From NCBI GenBank assembly GCA_025617375.2, contig JAMYGW020000013.1, forward strand, positions 310,001 to 374,000: DNA of 64,000 bases. The letters run 5' to 3'. The notes beneath the pieces are model-generated. The model was not told the origin of the DNA. It saw only the letters and a list, made by a program, of their open reading frames with translations, and did not search any database. The stretch comes from Acarospora socialis (taxonomy: Eukaryota > Ascomycota > Lecanoromycetes > Acarosporales > Acarosporaceae). Positions 45,884-56,733 of this stretch are shown here, one piece after another; position 1 is the first letter of the stretch; every line of letters begins with the position of its first letter. A program made the translations under genes and the position numbers.

Positions 45884-46431
45884 ATGGTGGTCAGGATACG
45901 GTTGGCACGTTTTGGCAAGCGCAACGCTCCGTTCTACAATATCGTTGTATCGCACGCAAGGTTCGATTTTCTCCCTCGAATTGGAGAAGGAAACCTGACA
46001 ATGAGGGACAGAACAGCAAGAAACAGCAAACCCATTGAAGTCATAGGTATTCCTCTAGATGAGCTACCCATGTCCACGTGGCCGGCGGAGCTGGCGCTGA
46101 TAAGACGAGAATTGCAGGAACATATGACCCGATACCGAAACCACCGCCAGATGGCGAGGGCAAGACCTTCAAAGATATTAAATTAGACTCTGTGCGAGCG
46201 AAGTATTGGCTTGGTGTTGGAGCGCAACCGTCTGATCCGGCTTGGAGATTGCTGGCCATGGTAAGGCCTCTTTTCGAAAAGCTGGAAGTCCGTTCTCGAA
46301 AACTCGGAGAGTGTGGGCGTCCACGGAAATAGAGGCTGATAGTTGTCTCCTCACAGATAGGCTTGCTTGAACCAAAATTCCGCCTAACTCAGATACAGAA
46401 AGCGTCGAGGACAGTGCTTGCCCCGCCCTAG
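45884..46431 (+). CDS. MRPS16: Mitochondrial small-subunit ribosomal protein bS16m
   Basis: Protein of the mitochondrial ribosome small subunit. It has four exons: 45,884-45,960, 46,012-46,046, 46,118-46,260 and 46,357-46,431, with introns of 51, 71 and 96 bp, giving 109 residues, in the usual size range. It starts [33 protein letters not shown] when spliced ([12 protein letters not shown].. then ..ARTARNSKP), the S16 signature. [10 protein letters not shown] follows the second intron, then [12 protein letters not shown] and, after the last intron, IGLLEPKFR. The 5' ATG was chosen because S16 begins directly at the VVRIRL strand. The third intron is longer than its neighbours but both splice sites are good. 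The gene is head to head with the epimerase gene. Confidence 0.92.
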
Positions 46432-46728
46432 GTCCGACCGGTCTGCTGCCGCCTTTGATGCACAATGGTAACAGCTTCCGGTGCATCATAATGGCGTTTG
46501 GGCGACTCTGAAGCAGACTGTAACATAGTCACACGATTATACGTTGATTGGAGAGCCTCGAGTCCAGTCTGTTTTTCGGGCCCTGAGGTTCCCTTCATCG
46601 CGCCTGAAGTATTCAGGGAAATAAGGAAAGGAATGCCCAAGAGAATGGGTTATGTCGATCCTATGTCGCTACATAGCGCTATATGACAAGGAGTTTCTGC
46701 TAATCGGCAATTCTCTGACGAAACTTGA
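46432..46728. other. Intergenic, convergent
   Basis: 297 bp between the ends of the S16 gene and the amino-acid transporter gene. It holds both 3' ends and nothing else recognisable. Confidence 0.5.
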
Positions 46729-48590
46729 TCAATGTGCCACGATGAAGAATGTGTTCGTCACCAGACATGTTACCATCACAACAAGACCATATATTGCTAA
46801 GGCCATACTTAGTCTCCTCAGCAATTTCCTCCGCCCGTTGATGGACTGGCGACCGCCACCGCTAAGCAGCCCTTCGTCTTCGCCGACCACAGCTAGCGCT
46901 TCGTCATCGTCGTCTTCCTTCATCAACTTCTGATGGTGAGGTGAACTTGGCGCTGAGATCATGTAGTAGAATAAACCGGGAAGGATAAAACTAATGCTAG
47001 TGCTCCCTGTACTTCCCACGTAGGCGAGGACCTTTTCGAGGGATGACACAGTCATGGCGACGATGTAACTGAGCACAATGATGACAGTTGTGATTGCGGC
47101 AAACCTTACCTCTCCCATAGTGTCGCCCTGTGCTTGCGTACTTGACTTTCCAAGCGGTAGAAGAGGAAACGCGCGGGAAGGGGAGTCGTTCGGCGCTTGA
47201 GGATGCGTTCGAAGTGGGCGCCATTTGAGCACCGCATCAAGTGAAGCTCGACAAGGGTGTACTTGTAGCGGATAGGAGAACATCACAAGGACGACGATCG
47301 CTGCTTTGCCCACCGTAGAAGCAACAGATGGGGCATCTAAGCATAAGTCAACCACAGCCGCCGCGGAGAAAACCTAACACTGTCGGCTTTGTAGACTTAC
47401 ACATCCCAACGATGTTGCCCAGCACGCTGTTTCCGAAAGACAGATAGCCAGTTATGGCCACGGTTATGTAGATTATACACGCTGCGCTTATGCTCGCGAC
47501 AACGACGCCAGTTGTACGAGACGGAGAATTGTCGTTTATCTCGTTTAGGATTGAAAACATCTGACAGTCTCCATTACCATCAGGACTTGCAGGCTATTGA
47601 TGATTCACATGGGCTGGGATGGTACTCACGTTTTGATGGCAGGTGTAAGCAAAGACCATCACCGGAAAGCTACTCAGTGTCGGAATCGCACCAGCCCAAC
47701 GGACGAGACGGACAGGCCCTCGATCGTGCATCGTATCCCCCTTGACGAAATGTGCCACAACGAGGATGACCAGATAGCTAATGGAGATGAGTGCGATAAC
47801 GCTCGTGTATTTGAGGGAGTCCAGGCGGCGAAGGAAGGACAAGGGGATGACGATGAGCCTGGACATGCGTTGTAATCAGTGTCCCAACACCCACAGCTAA
47901 ACCAACAGTAACCATATCATCTTGTTTCAGACTCACATGAATGCCGTAACCCAAAAATGACGCTGTAAGAGAAATAGGAATCCTCCAGCGTCTTCGCTGA
48001 AGCCTTTTACAACCCCAGGCATGAGGTCACCAATGATAATAAGATAGCTAACACCGACTCCGAAACACTTGATCGCTATAGCTGCATCGAAGATTACCGC
48101 TGCATTCGGGTACGTGATCTGGGAAAGAGCGAAGAATGAAGCCGAGCCTCTTTCGAGATACTTGGCGCACCGCGTCTGAAGGTACAATCCGAAGCCCGCT
48201 GTCAATCCTGCCCAAACTATAACAAAGGTCCCCAGAAGAATTCCCATGTGTGAGAGGGCCAAAGGCATAGCAAGGACCCCGGCGCCAACGACTGTGGCCA
48301 ACGTCAGAGGTGACAGTACGGAGGAAACGACTTTCCTACTTGTGTTGACGAGATTTATCACACTGCTGATCCAGCTGGCCTGCCCGACCATCCCACCTGT
48401 TTTCCTGGCCCGACTCGAACGCCTCCTGTAAGACTTGGTTTAGTGTTGTGTTGAGTACACTACCACGAGGCCCTCGCGTTAACAGGACTGGAGCAACAAC
48501 TGACCGCGTTCCCTGGGAGGAAGAAGCAACGCTCAATGATCGGGCACCATGGCCATCAGCATCACCGCCTAAGCCTGCATACGTTGGCAT
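46729..48590 (-). CDS. Vacuolar-type amino-acid transporter (AAAP family, AVT5/6/7-like)
   Basis: A secondary transporter of the amino acid/auxin permease family (Pfam Aa_trans), whose fungal AVT members move amino acids across the vacuolar membrane. It has five exons: 48,590-48,464, 48,396-47,937, 47,858-47,630, 47,560-47,401 and 47,336-46,729, with introns of 64-78 bp, giving 527 residues. A Ser/Gly-rich N-terminal tail precedes ASWISSVINLVNTSRKVV, the family's first segment, then VVGAGVLAMPLALSHMG. The reading gives about ten to eleven hydrophobic segments. A long loop (RPLRTHPQAPND..) with a low-complexity acidic tract (KEDDDDEAL) lies in the C-terminal third, and the protein ends after a last membrane segment (YGLVVMVTCLVTNTFFIV). 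The head-to-head neighbour is the dynactin gene. Which AVT subgroup it belongs to is uncertain. Confidence 0.88.
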
Positions 48591-48826
48591 GATACCACCG
48601 TCGTGCGCACAAACAGAATCTGGCCGGGTACATTACCAGGTTAGGACCGATTTGTAACGACCCAATCACAAGGGTAGAAGCTTCTTGTTGTAATGATTGA
48701 AATGTCGCCTTGATCCTATGTAGTATGTGAAGTCGCTTGCCATATTGGTTTCTTTCGTAGGCCGGAGCCGCTGTTCTCACACCTTAGTACTGTAAGAATC
48801 GAACAAAATCACCGACCAAGTAATGC
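48591..48826. promoter_or_regulatory. Shared upstream region, transporter and RO10 genes
   Basis: 236 bp between two divergent start codons. It must contain both promoters. No TATA box or named motif stands out. Confidence 0.5.
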
Positions 48827-49517
48827 ATGGCCATGGACCAGACTCAGGACGAGACTGCACTCGAAACGATAGAATTACTCGAGTCACGTCTCCAGAGAGT
48901 GCAATTTCTCATGACAGGGCGCGCTTTTGCAGATGCGGATGTTCTACGAATAGCTGGAGCTGGAGACGACGACTGTATCCCGGCGCGTCTCAAGAGATTG
49001 GAGAAAGCTTTGATGGACCTGTCTGCAACATCTCGAGTCGCGCATGACGCATTGAGTTTGTGTAAGTTGCTTGCTCTTCGCCCCAGCGCCTGAGTCTAAC
49101 TGTTAGTAAGATGCGCGATATCCCGATCTCTTTCAGTCTCAGCCCGCGAGTGCAATCCCAGCTTCCCTGACAACAGCGAGTGTGTACGCCATAGTCAATG
49201 CTTGCGCAACTCTTTATCAAACTTCAGCATCGCAATTGATCTCCATACAAGATCTACCTGTACCTTCAGCTAACGATTCGGCATCCTTGATCGCACTTGC
49301 CGCTCGATTACAAGAGACAGCTTTACTGCGAGACGCTCAGTCCGCTGAGATAGAGCATCTTAGAAGCAGGAGCGTGGCACTAATTGCACGTTGGTATCAA
49401 GTTTGTGTTCTTGGTGGTGGAAAATGTTGGGTAGAATGGGAAAGGAGAGTTGGCATTGTCGAACGGGATGTGAGGAGGCAAGAGTTCTCGCGCACTCGCG
49501 AGCAGAATCCTCTATAA
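48827..49517 (+). CDS. Dynactin p24 subunit / nuclear distribution protein RO10 (DCTN3-like)
   Basis: A small shoulder/sidearm subunit of dynactin, the complex that links dynein to cargo. The Neurospora orthologue RO-10 is needed for nuclear movement along hyphae. It has two exons, 48,827-49,061 and 49,111-49,517, with one 49-bp intron (GTAAGT..TAAG), giving 213 residues, in the family's usual range. The start is in the typical place before ELLESRLQRVQFLMTG. Other landmarks are LKRLEKALMDLSATS, a YPDLFQ box right after the intron, TLYQTSASQL..QDLPVPSA, and a C-terminal helix IEHLRSRSVALIARWYQVCV..CWVEWERRV. Heptad spacing suggests coiled coil at both ends. A second ATG two codons later (MDQTQ) is an alternative start. 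Confidence 0.85.
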
Positions 49518-50591
49518 TCAAGCCGGAAGCACAACAACGACTATTCTTAAGAACTGAATGCCATAAAACCGACACTCCAATGTTCTGTCGTTGGCATTGA
49601 TGTAACCGGGTCAAAGATGTTTTTGGGCGGTCCTGGATTCTATCGGCAATGCTTTCAGTAAGGGCCACGCTGCCCTCGGAGGTGAATCTGGAGCTGGATT
49701 TCCCTCACTCATGGGTTTTCTTTGATACTACATGCGCAGTCTCGGATTAGCCTTCGAACAGTACTATGTACGTTGACTACAGTGAGCCAAGGACGATAAT
49801 GGGCTCTGCTTGCACGGAAGCAGAGTGCAGGTCCTGAAACGAAGATTTGCCAAAGATGATATTAGACTGTCTTGGTCGCTCTAGGTTGTGACTGAGCTTG
49901 ATATCCCACGCTACGGCGAAGTACAAAGTCAGCTGGGCAAACTGTGGTCAGTAAGTAATCAGGTGCAGTCTTTGCAGATGGTGAGCTGATTTTTGGGGCT
50001 CTGCAGAAGCAAAGGATATTCTATGTGGTCATTGAGCTCGTCCTAGCAACCTCGATATCCATACAGGACAACGATACCGGCTCGCCTGGACTCAAGAGGG
50101 ACAGATGTGGACCGATTTCATATACCAACAACTCAGACTAGATAGGGAAGTCATTAGTACACCTTGTGGGCTCTGATGTGAAACTTTCTGGAGGGGCTTG
50201 CGCAACTGCGTCCAGTCATACGCTCAAAATCAAACCTGACCTCGTCTTGTGTTTAGTGCTCGTGCATAACATGGAGCTTTGAGATCTACCAACCGTCCAC
50301 GTACTCCAAGCCTCAACTACCTTATAATCTTGCTTAGGTATATTCAAATTACATTGCTGATGAGTCTGAGGGTGAGTCCACATCTGTACCCAATGCCGTG
50401 GCGCTGAAGCACATGAACAATCGAGTACTGTCTACCAGCAGAACAGGATAGTTTGCTTATGAATCAGTGATGCGCTTCGAATGATTGATTGTATAGAATT
50501 GAAGAGGAATTGCTACTGTATAAATGATTTGATTCGCGGTACGACAATGAAATGCTATGCCTAAGGCTCCATGCGGCAAGTCGTCGCCACG
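49518..50591. other. Intergenic
   Basis: About 1.07 kb between convergent ends of RO10 and the small unknown gene. Frames here are short and without family resemblance. I found no tRNA fold. Confidence 0.45.
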
Positions 50592-51046
50592 TCAAAGGGC
50601 AGAAGCTGCAAGCTTCTTGGCAATCGCAGCTGAATCACACTCAAAGTAGAGCACAGTTGTTTGAGCATAGAGAGTTGGACACTCTCTAATGTAGTGGCTA
50701 ATCTCCTCATACTGTGGTTTCCGAGCTCTCAGTACTGTCACTGTCATGTTCGTATAATGAATTGAGGAGCGTACATTTTGGGTGGCGACGAGTTCTCGCA
50801 TGGAGCCTCGACATTAACTGTTTCCTACCTTGGTGAATACCGGAGCGCCACTGTGGCACGAGCGGTTCCTGAAGAGCCCCGAAAACCCAAAGCGGCGTTA
50901 AGGTATTGCAGGATTGTGTAACTTATCGAGGTACCGTGTAGCTGTAAAGTCACAAAGAAACCTGCTTGTCCTGGCACGACACCCCGCTCTGGGGATATAT
51001 TATTGTACGAGTAGTAAATTAAAGTATCATCATACTGCTCCCACAT
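50592..51046 (-). CDS. Unknown protein, two-exon model, 133 residues
   Basis: I do not recognise a family. Two adjacent minus-strand frames, 51,046-50,860 and 50,806-50,592, join over a 53-bp GT..AG intron whose size and donor (GTGCCA) match neighbouring genes, and the lengths sum to a multiple of three. The protein starts MWEQYDDTLIYYSYNN and is mixed alpha/beta without signal peptide or membrane segment. Regions that look like folded protein are FFVTLQLHGTSISYTILQYL and VTVLRARKPQYEEISHYI, the latter followed by a stretch with two cysteines. Without the intron the first frame would end a few codons later in ALRYSPR, so the exact splice is uncertain, as is whether an upstream exon exists. 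Confidence 0.42.
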
Positions 51047-51801
51047 ATCAGATCTTATGACATCCCTAGAGTCATTATTGAGCCCTAAGAAAGTTCTGCA
51101 TCATCTCCCTCATGGTTCTGGCCCCAAGGGATCTCTGTTTGGACTATTGAAAGGCCAACAATACCTTCCCTTACCGATGTGCTTCGCCATGCGCGCATAG
51201 CATAAGGTAATCATTAGACTCCATAGCTATGTCCAAAATGAAACATCAATGCACCTATTGAAGCTAAGTTATGGTACTTTATGAATACGGAGTACTGTAC
51301 TGTACCTCCCTTTCAGACAATGAGATCAGTTCACTTGAGCCAACCGATCGCAATGCCAACTTCATTGTCTGACGAACAATAACGACCCACTACTTTCCTT
51401 AGGCGTTCAAGTTTCCATCTACACGCTTTCCCTCATACCTACTCAACCTACTACGTACCTTACCTAAAGCACTGCGCCGAGCACTTGTATCTTACCTGGA
51501 TCCGCTGTACAAGGCTTGTCACAGTCTCCTTTCCCTGGTCTACTACCTTATCTACAACTACCTTAGGTGCCCATCGTTAGTCAAGTATTTGCAGCAGTTC
51601 AGCCCTGCATCATACCGCAACTTGCTTCTGATATCCTATACAGCCTTAATATTTCCCTCCTGACGTCCGGACAAGACGGTCGACGACTATTCATCCTTCA
51701 CCTCGCAGTCCACTTCTGGCGCAAATCGCTAGGCTCCACAGTCTGTTTGGGGCTCCTCTATGCCATCATACGGCTCTCTTCATTCGCCATCGCTTCGGAA
51801 G
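51047..51801. promoter_or_regulatory. Upstream region of SHO1 and the unknown gene
   Basis: 755 bp between divergent starts. The part nearest SHO1 (51,400-51,750) is pyrimidine-rich (CT-rich on the sense strand), common in fungal promoters and leaders. An alternative SHO1 start at the ATG at 51,760 lies in frame here. Confidence 0.5.
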
Positions 51802-52939
51802 ATGAACGGAACCGTGGAATCAAACAACCATCGCCGCAATGGTGGTGGAGGCGGCTTCAGTTTCGCTCACATCATTGGCGATCCATTCGCGCTGGCAACA
51901 ATCTCCATTGCAATGGTCCGTATATCGAACTACTGGCTGGTTTCTGCCCTCACCGCTAACGCATCTTCGATTCGTAGCTTGCCTGGCTGATCGCATTTAT
52001 CTCCTCAATCGTGTCGGATGTGAGGTCGGCTTATGCCAACTTCGTCTGGTGGGCAGTGGTGTACATGTTCTTTTGCATCATAGGCGTGATGGTCGTGGTG
52101 GCATCGGACTCTACCCAAACGTACCATGTTGCTGTACGCACTGGTCCGCTCAACTTTTCGGCGCGCTTGTTGACAGTCTTTAGGTTGTGGGCTTCCTGGC
52201 GGCTGGCCTTGTTCTGACGACCTCGTCAGTCAACACTCTGGTCTATTCCCCGGAAGGAGCAAAAGAAGCCGCAGCAGCTGGATTCATATTACTTTCGATG
52301 GTGGCTGTAAGCGCCCTGAGTTCCCTGCAATGGAACCCAGCTGACCAAGTATCTCGTCCCAAGATCGTTTGGATTTTCTACTTTGGGTCTACCCCTCAAG
52401 CGACTCATCGCGGCTACATCGACTCATTTGCACTGCACAAAGATCAACGGACTTCAATGCGGAACAGCAGACCCATCTCAAATCATTATGGCGCTGGCCG
52501 ACCTGAGACAACCGTATCAGGCAACCATGTCCCACAGATGTACACTTCGGCGCAATTGAGTGGCTTCGAGACCTCCTCGCCCGTGTCGGGTTACCCCGGT
52601 GGACCCGTGGGCGTCGACAATCGGAACTCGTCGCAGCCCAGATTCGGTGGTCCGGCTGCCTTCGGCTCACCTTCCCACACGCCAACAAATAATATACCGA
52701 CCGGACCGGTAACAACCGATAATCATCCGATAGGGCACGAGGTTGGGGCTCCTACGGAGTATCCTTATAGAGCCAAGGCGATATACTCATATGAGGCCAA
52801 CCCAGATGATGCGAACGAGATCAGCTTCTCGAAGCACGAGATTCTAGAGGTTTCCGACGTCAGCGGGCGCTGGTGGCAGGCGAAGAAAGAGACGGGGGAG
52901 ACCGGGATAGCTCCGAGTAATTATTTGATACTGCTATGA
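51802..52939 (+). CDS. SHO1: High-osmolarity signalling protein SHO1
   Basis: Plasma-membrane osmosensor feeding the HOG MAP-kinase pathway. Its SH3 domain binds the MAPKK Pbs2. It has four exons: 51,802-51,915, 51,978-52,133, 52,184-52,306 and 52,364-52,939, with introns of 62, 50 and 57 bp, giving 322 residues. [15 protein letters not shown] begins the first of four membrane segments. Others are [26 protein letters not shown], and [10 protein letters not shown] through to [17 protein letters not shown], the last split by intron 3. A Ser/Pro/Gly-rich linker follows, then the SH3 domain ([38 protein letters not shown]), which ends at the C-terminus. The start at 51,802 has an A at -3; an in-frame ATG at 51,760 would add 14 residues. 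Confidence 0.95.
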
Positions 52940-55900
52940 TACCTTACAGTTTCTTGTCTCCGTTTCGCGATCCACTTCGTAACGACTCTTTACGACATCT
53001 TCCTTCAAGAGCTGGGGTCAAAACGAAGCATGTGTCTGTGTACCACGCGGGAATGCTTTTGCAGCCAAGAAGTGTGCAGATGGCAGATGCAGGCCTTACT
53101 GCCGACTTTTTCTGCTGTCACTCCCCGTTCACGGCGACGTTCTTGGCTATGGTTTTGATATCCGGAGTTGGGCGGAATGTTTATTAATGGAATACATGTT
53201 GGACTGGAGAGGGAGACTTCTTCAGCCCCACTTAATACAAAGCTGGAACCGTGTGCCGTCGTGTCAAGCTGCGATTCGTCTTGGGGGGATTGCTTCAAGG
53301 CCTGTCTACGATTAAAACTGACCCAACATTACCGGTTTCCATGTGAGTTATACCGCGGAGTCCTTGAGTTTCATGGCCCGTTCGTAGTTTACTGGTACCG
53401 GTTAGTACGGCGGTTGACCTCTGTTCATGCCAGCACACGACATATCATGTGGTCGTGTTCTGTGCGGGATTGGCGACATCTTTTGATTGTGAACTTCCGA
53501 CCATTCAGCATAGCGAGCTTGTCAGATCAGTGTACAGGTGCCCCTTGGTCTGTCGAACCTGCATACGGGAAAACAGCTATTAGGCTCAAACCTTGACAAT
53601 GATATGCAGTCCCGGCTTTCTAAATCAATTGTCCTGCATTCAAATCCACTACCCCACACGTATGGACCAGTGTGATAGTCATGGGTGTTTCACTCACTAT
53701 CCTCTTGTACTGGGCACCCCACCCCCATCGTGCTCGCACCAAACCGAGTATTTGGAGTAATGCTGCATCCGGGCTAAAGTCATGTTGCGGTGCCCTCAAC
53801 TTCTATTCAAATACAATCCACCCTGTAGCTCAGCCTCGTGACTGACATTTATGTCTGCACAGCCTTGTGATGAACCGATATGTTGTCGTGTCATGTCAGA
53901 TTCACTTTGCACCATTTGGTGGTAATGCCTATATCACTAAGGTAAATAACAACAAGAAGCTTAGATAGGGTAGGATCACATGACTAGCCCAATGGTTAGA
54001 ATTCGTGCTTTCTAAGGAAGAAGTCAGGTTTGATGGCCTAGTCATGTTTGAAATATCGGCCTTTTTAGGAATCTTGTCAATTGGTGTATCACCAGCCTTA
54101 GTTCCGATCAGGAGTGCAATCAAGCTCTACTTGGACAGTGGCCTGAATAGACCTTGTGGTCATGTCATGCTCTTACTTTGCACGTTGTGAAAGCCCTTGC
54201 AGGATTCCTTTTGAAATTGAATTCTGGTGTGGCAAGGGTGCTGTACATGTACAAATATGCCAGAATGTCTAGATTAGTGCAACATTTGCGTCAAGTCTGG
54301 GCTATATAAGGTATTCCATATCAGGAATATATCTTCGTTCTAAGCATTGTGATTACCGAATATAAGGGTAAAGTAAGGCAGTTAAAGGTCTTTTGTTTCC
54401 CTACAGCTATTGTCTTATCCTAATTAGATCATATCATATCTTGTGCCGTTTACCCTACGAACAGAGATGCGTTGAGAGGTATGATTGAGCTGCTATATTT
54501 TAGAGTGGATAGTGACTGTTACGTCTTAAGATTCATCCTTCTTATCTTTCTCCTCTTCACAGCAGCCTACCTTGTGTCTGCGAGCTGACCTGAGGCGTGC
54601 CAGCTTACACTGCGCCCAACGTGCACGACCACTTCCACCGAGACCATGAGTCAGCCTCACCACGTCTGAACTGGTAACAATGAGCCTGCTGTTGCGTCCA
54701 TCCATAGCCTTCAAATGGTCAATGACTCAACAGCATAGTGCAGCGGTGTTCCCGACTTTGTTGCGGAAACCAAGCATACGGGTTGCTCCTACCTTCGGCA
54801 TTCCTTGGCTAGTAGAGGGCTAACACACTCTCAGGCCCCCTTGAGTTGCATTGGTTATCCTTTACGATTTCATCTAGGACCCGTAGTCCAACAGCCACTT
54901 CGTCACTCTAATTCTGAGGGGAGCCTTCCTGGCTCCATTCCAGTCAGAGTGAGATCCACCCTGGCGCAAGCAGACTCCGGACAGAGTCTAGGCCGCCACT
55001 ATGCGCCGTCGTAAGAGTGCTCTCTTCGGATGGCATCAATCAGTCCATGTGTTGCAATGCCATCGAATAAATGAATTGGTGTGCTGAGGTATAAAACAAA
55101 ATAGACAATGCAGATACCCTTCAAAGCGGCGTTGTCCTGGTCGTAATGTTGGATCCTAAGCCTCGAAACTGACTCTCTGGAACTGAGACGAACTTTCTTA
55201 TGTCTTGTAATAGTTTGAGCATTATATGCTGCTTGTGTTAGGTACCGTTGATGTCTAGTTCAAATATAAAGTCTTATGAGTGTAAGATTGTCATGATTGT
55301 GTATCTTTACTCGTAAAGATTTGATAGTATAATGACTTTTCTATCTGTAGATGCCTCTTACTGTATAGCCTGACTTGCTGTTACTCATTGGCATGGCAAA
55401 CAGTTGTTCTGCGTTTCTAGAACCCGATTGAAAATCACCGAGGCGGAGATGACGTCCCTGTCTCTCTCGGAACTGCATTTGGCAACGTGCTAGAAGCACA
55501 AGTGTGGTCTCAACGATTTCTCAGCGCAACAAAGCTCAAAGAATAACTCCTCCCCCTCTTACAGACAGTAAGAAAGCATCCAGACGGTCACTCAACACCA
55601 TACCCTTCAAATATATTTTTTTTATTTATTGAAGGATGGGGTCTCCTAATTTCCACCCCGCTATCCTCAAAGACACACCCTTGACCTTGAAACTGAACTG
55701 CTTAAACATTGAAGAGAGACAAGACGAGACAAGAGCAGCGCGACGAAGATAGATAGTCAGTAGCCAAAATAGGAGACAAATGGGATACGTACGATAGCAT
55801 GATGACGCTCTTCGATGTATCATCTTATCACGGCTATTTAGACGCGACGCATCCAGGGGTTGGCACAAGACCGCAGATAGTCTACTCAGCTTTTGCAGAA

Positions 55901-56733
55901 TCGTTGCCTGGGAACAGAAGTTGAACTCTTCATCAAGAGTTCTCAAGCGGGTTTAAAACCGAACCGCTACCATTGAGACGGACCACTTTTCATCGATGAA
56001 GCGGCCAAGCTCCACTTCTCAAAGCCATCTCCATTTGCAGGGGAAACAAGAGGTTGTCTCGCTTAAGTATAAAGACCGATGAGGGTGTGTAATCCAGCCG
56101 TTCGAGTTCGTGCTAAACCTCGATCATCAACAGACGCTTTAGATACCTAATCTGGTAAGTCCATCCCGGAGTGCAGATTAGATATCCACAGGGCTTGTGG
56201 TTTCCAGTGTGTCATCACGGCAAGGTCAAACCTTACTCCTACCTCGGCGTACTCGTAGAATTATTATTAATAATTATCACTCGCACACGAGTATTCCTAC
56301 CTCTACAGGACTAAGCTACTCTACCTTACGGTCTCTCATGAAGTGTGAATATGCTCCCCCGCTTCTCACCGGCACTAATAGCAGTTCATCCCTTGTTAGC
56401 TAAATTGGCCAGCAACCCTCGGCTTGGCATGACTACCACCATTGTCATACATCAGTCAACAGCCTTCTTACACCTACATTATCGGCACAGACGAGATGTG
56501 TATAAACTACCTTAGAAGTTTACCTATCTAGGTGGCTGGTCGTTGTCCAACCTACTTTCTGATGGCTACGTCCATGACAGTTTCTTTCTCTGTGGTTGTG
56601 AAATTCTACCGGGACTGCGGGTGAATCAGATGAATTCTTAGTCTACTTCTCGGTCGACATACAGAGGTGGGAACATCTCAATCCAACCACTTCGACTAGG
56701 TATTGCTGGCTGTCTTGACGCCTACGGGAAAGC
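52940..56733. other. Gene-poor stretch, about 3.8 kb
   Basis: No supported protein gene. The frames present (for example 53,168-53,596 plus and 55,626-55,946 minus) have odd composition and no recognisable domain. The first few hundred bases are likely SHO1 3' untranslated region and the last few hundred the PQ-loop gene promoter. The middle part (53,900-54,500) is more AT-rich, with a tRNA-like relic at 53,978-54,047 and a TATA box (gctatataagg) near 54,301 that could be a decayed solo LTR or another mobile-element remnant. Confidence 0.45.
53978..54047 (+). tRNA. tRNA-like relic, Arg(TCT)-like, probably non-functional
   Basis: A perfect 7-bp acceptor stem (acatgac with gtcatgt) encloses TAGCCCAATGGTTAGA, a textbook A box, and a B-box-like aggtttgatgg. 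An anticodon loop reading cTTTCTAAg would give TCT. The D and anticodon stems are poorly paired and the T stem is weak, so this is more likely a decayed tRNA gene or the head of a tRNA-derived element than an active gene. Confidence 0.35.

Noticed and set aside
45863-45886. Start of the S16 protein at the GTG at 45,863
   Set aside because: The ATG at 45,884 gives the family's usual N-terminus directly; GTG starts are not expected in fungal nuclear genes.
53168-53596. 142-codon plus-strand frame after SHO1
   Set aside because: No family resemblance and it overlaps other random frames of similar length in the likely SHO1 3' region.
55626-55946. 106-codon minus-strand frame
   Set aside because: A hydrophobic patch is present but no domain, conserved motif or splice context supports a gene.
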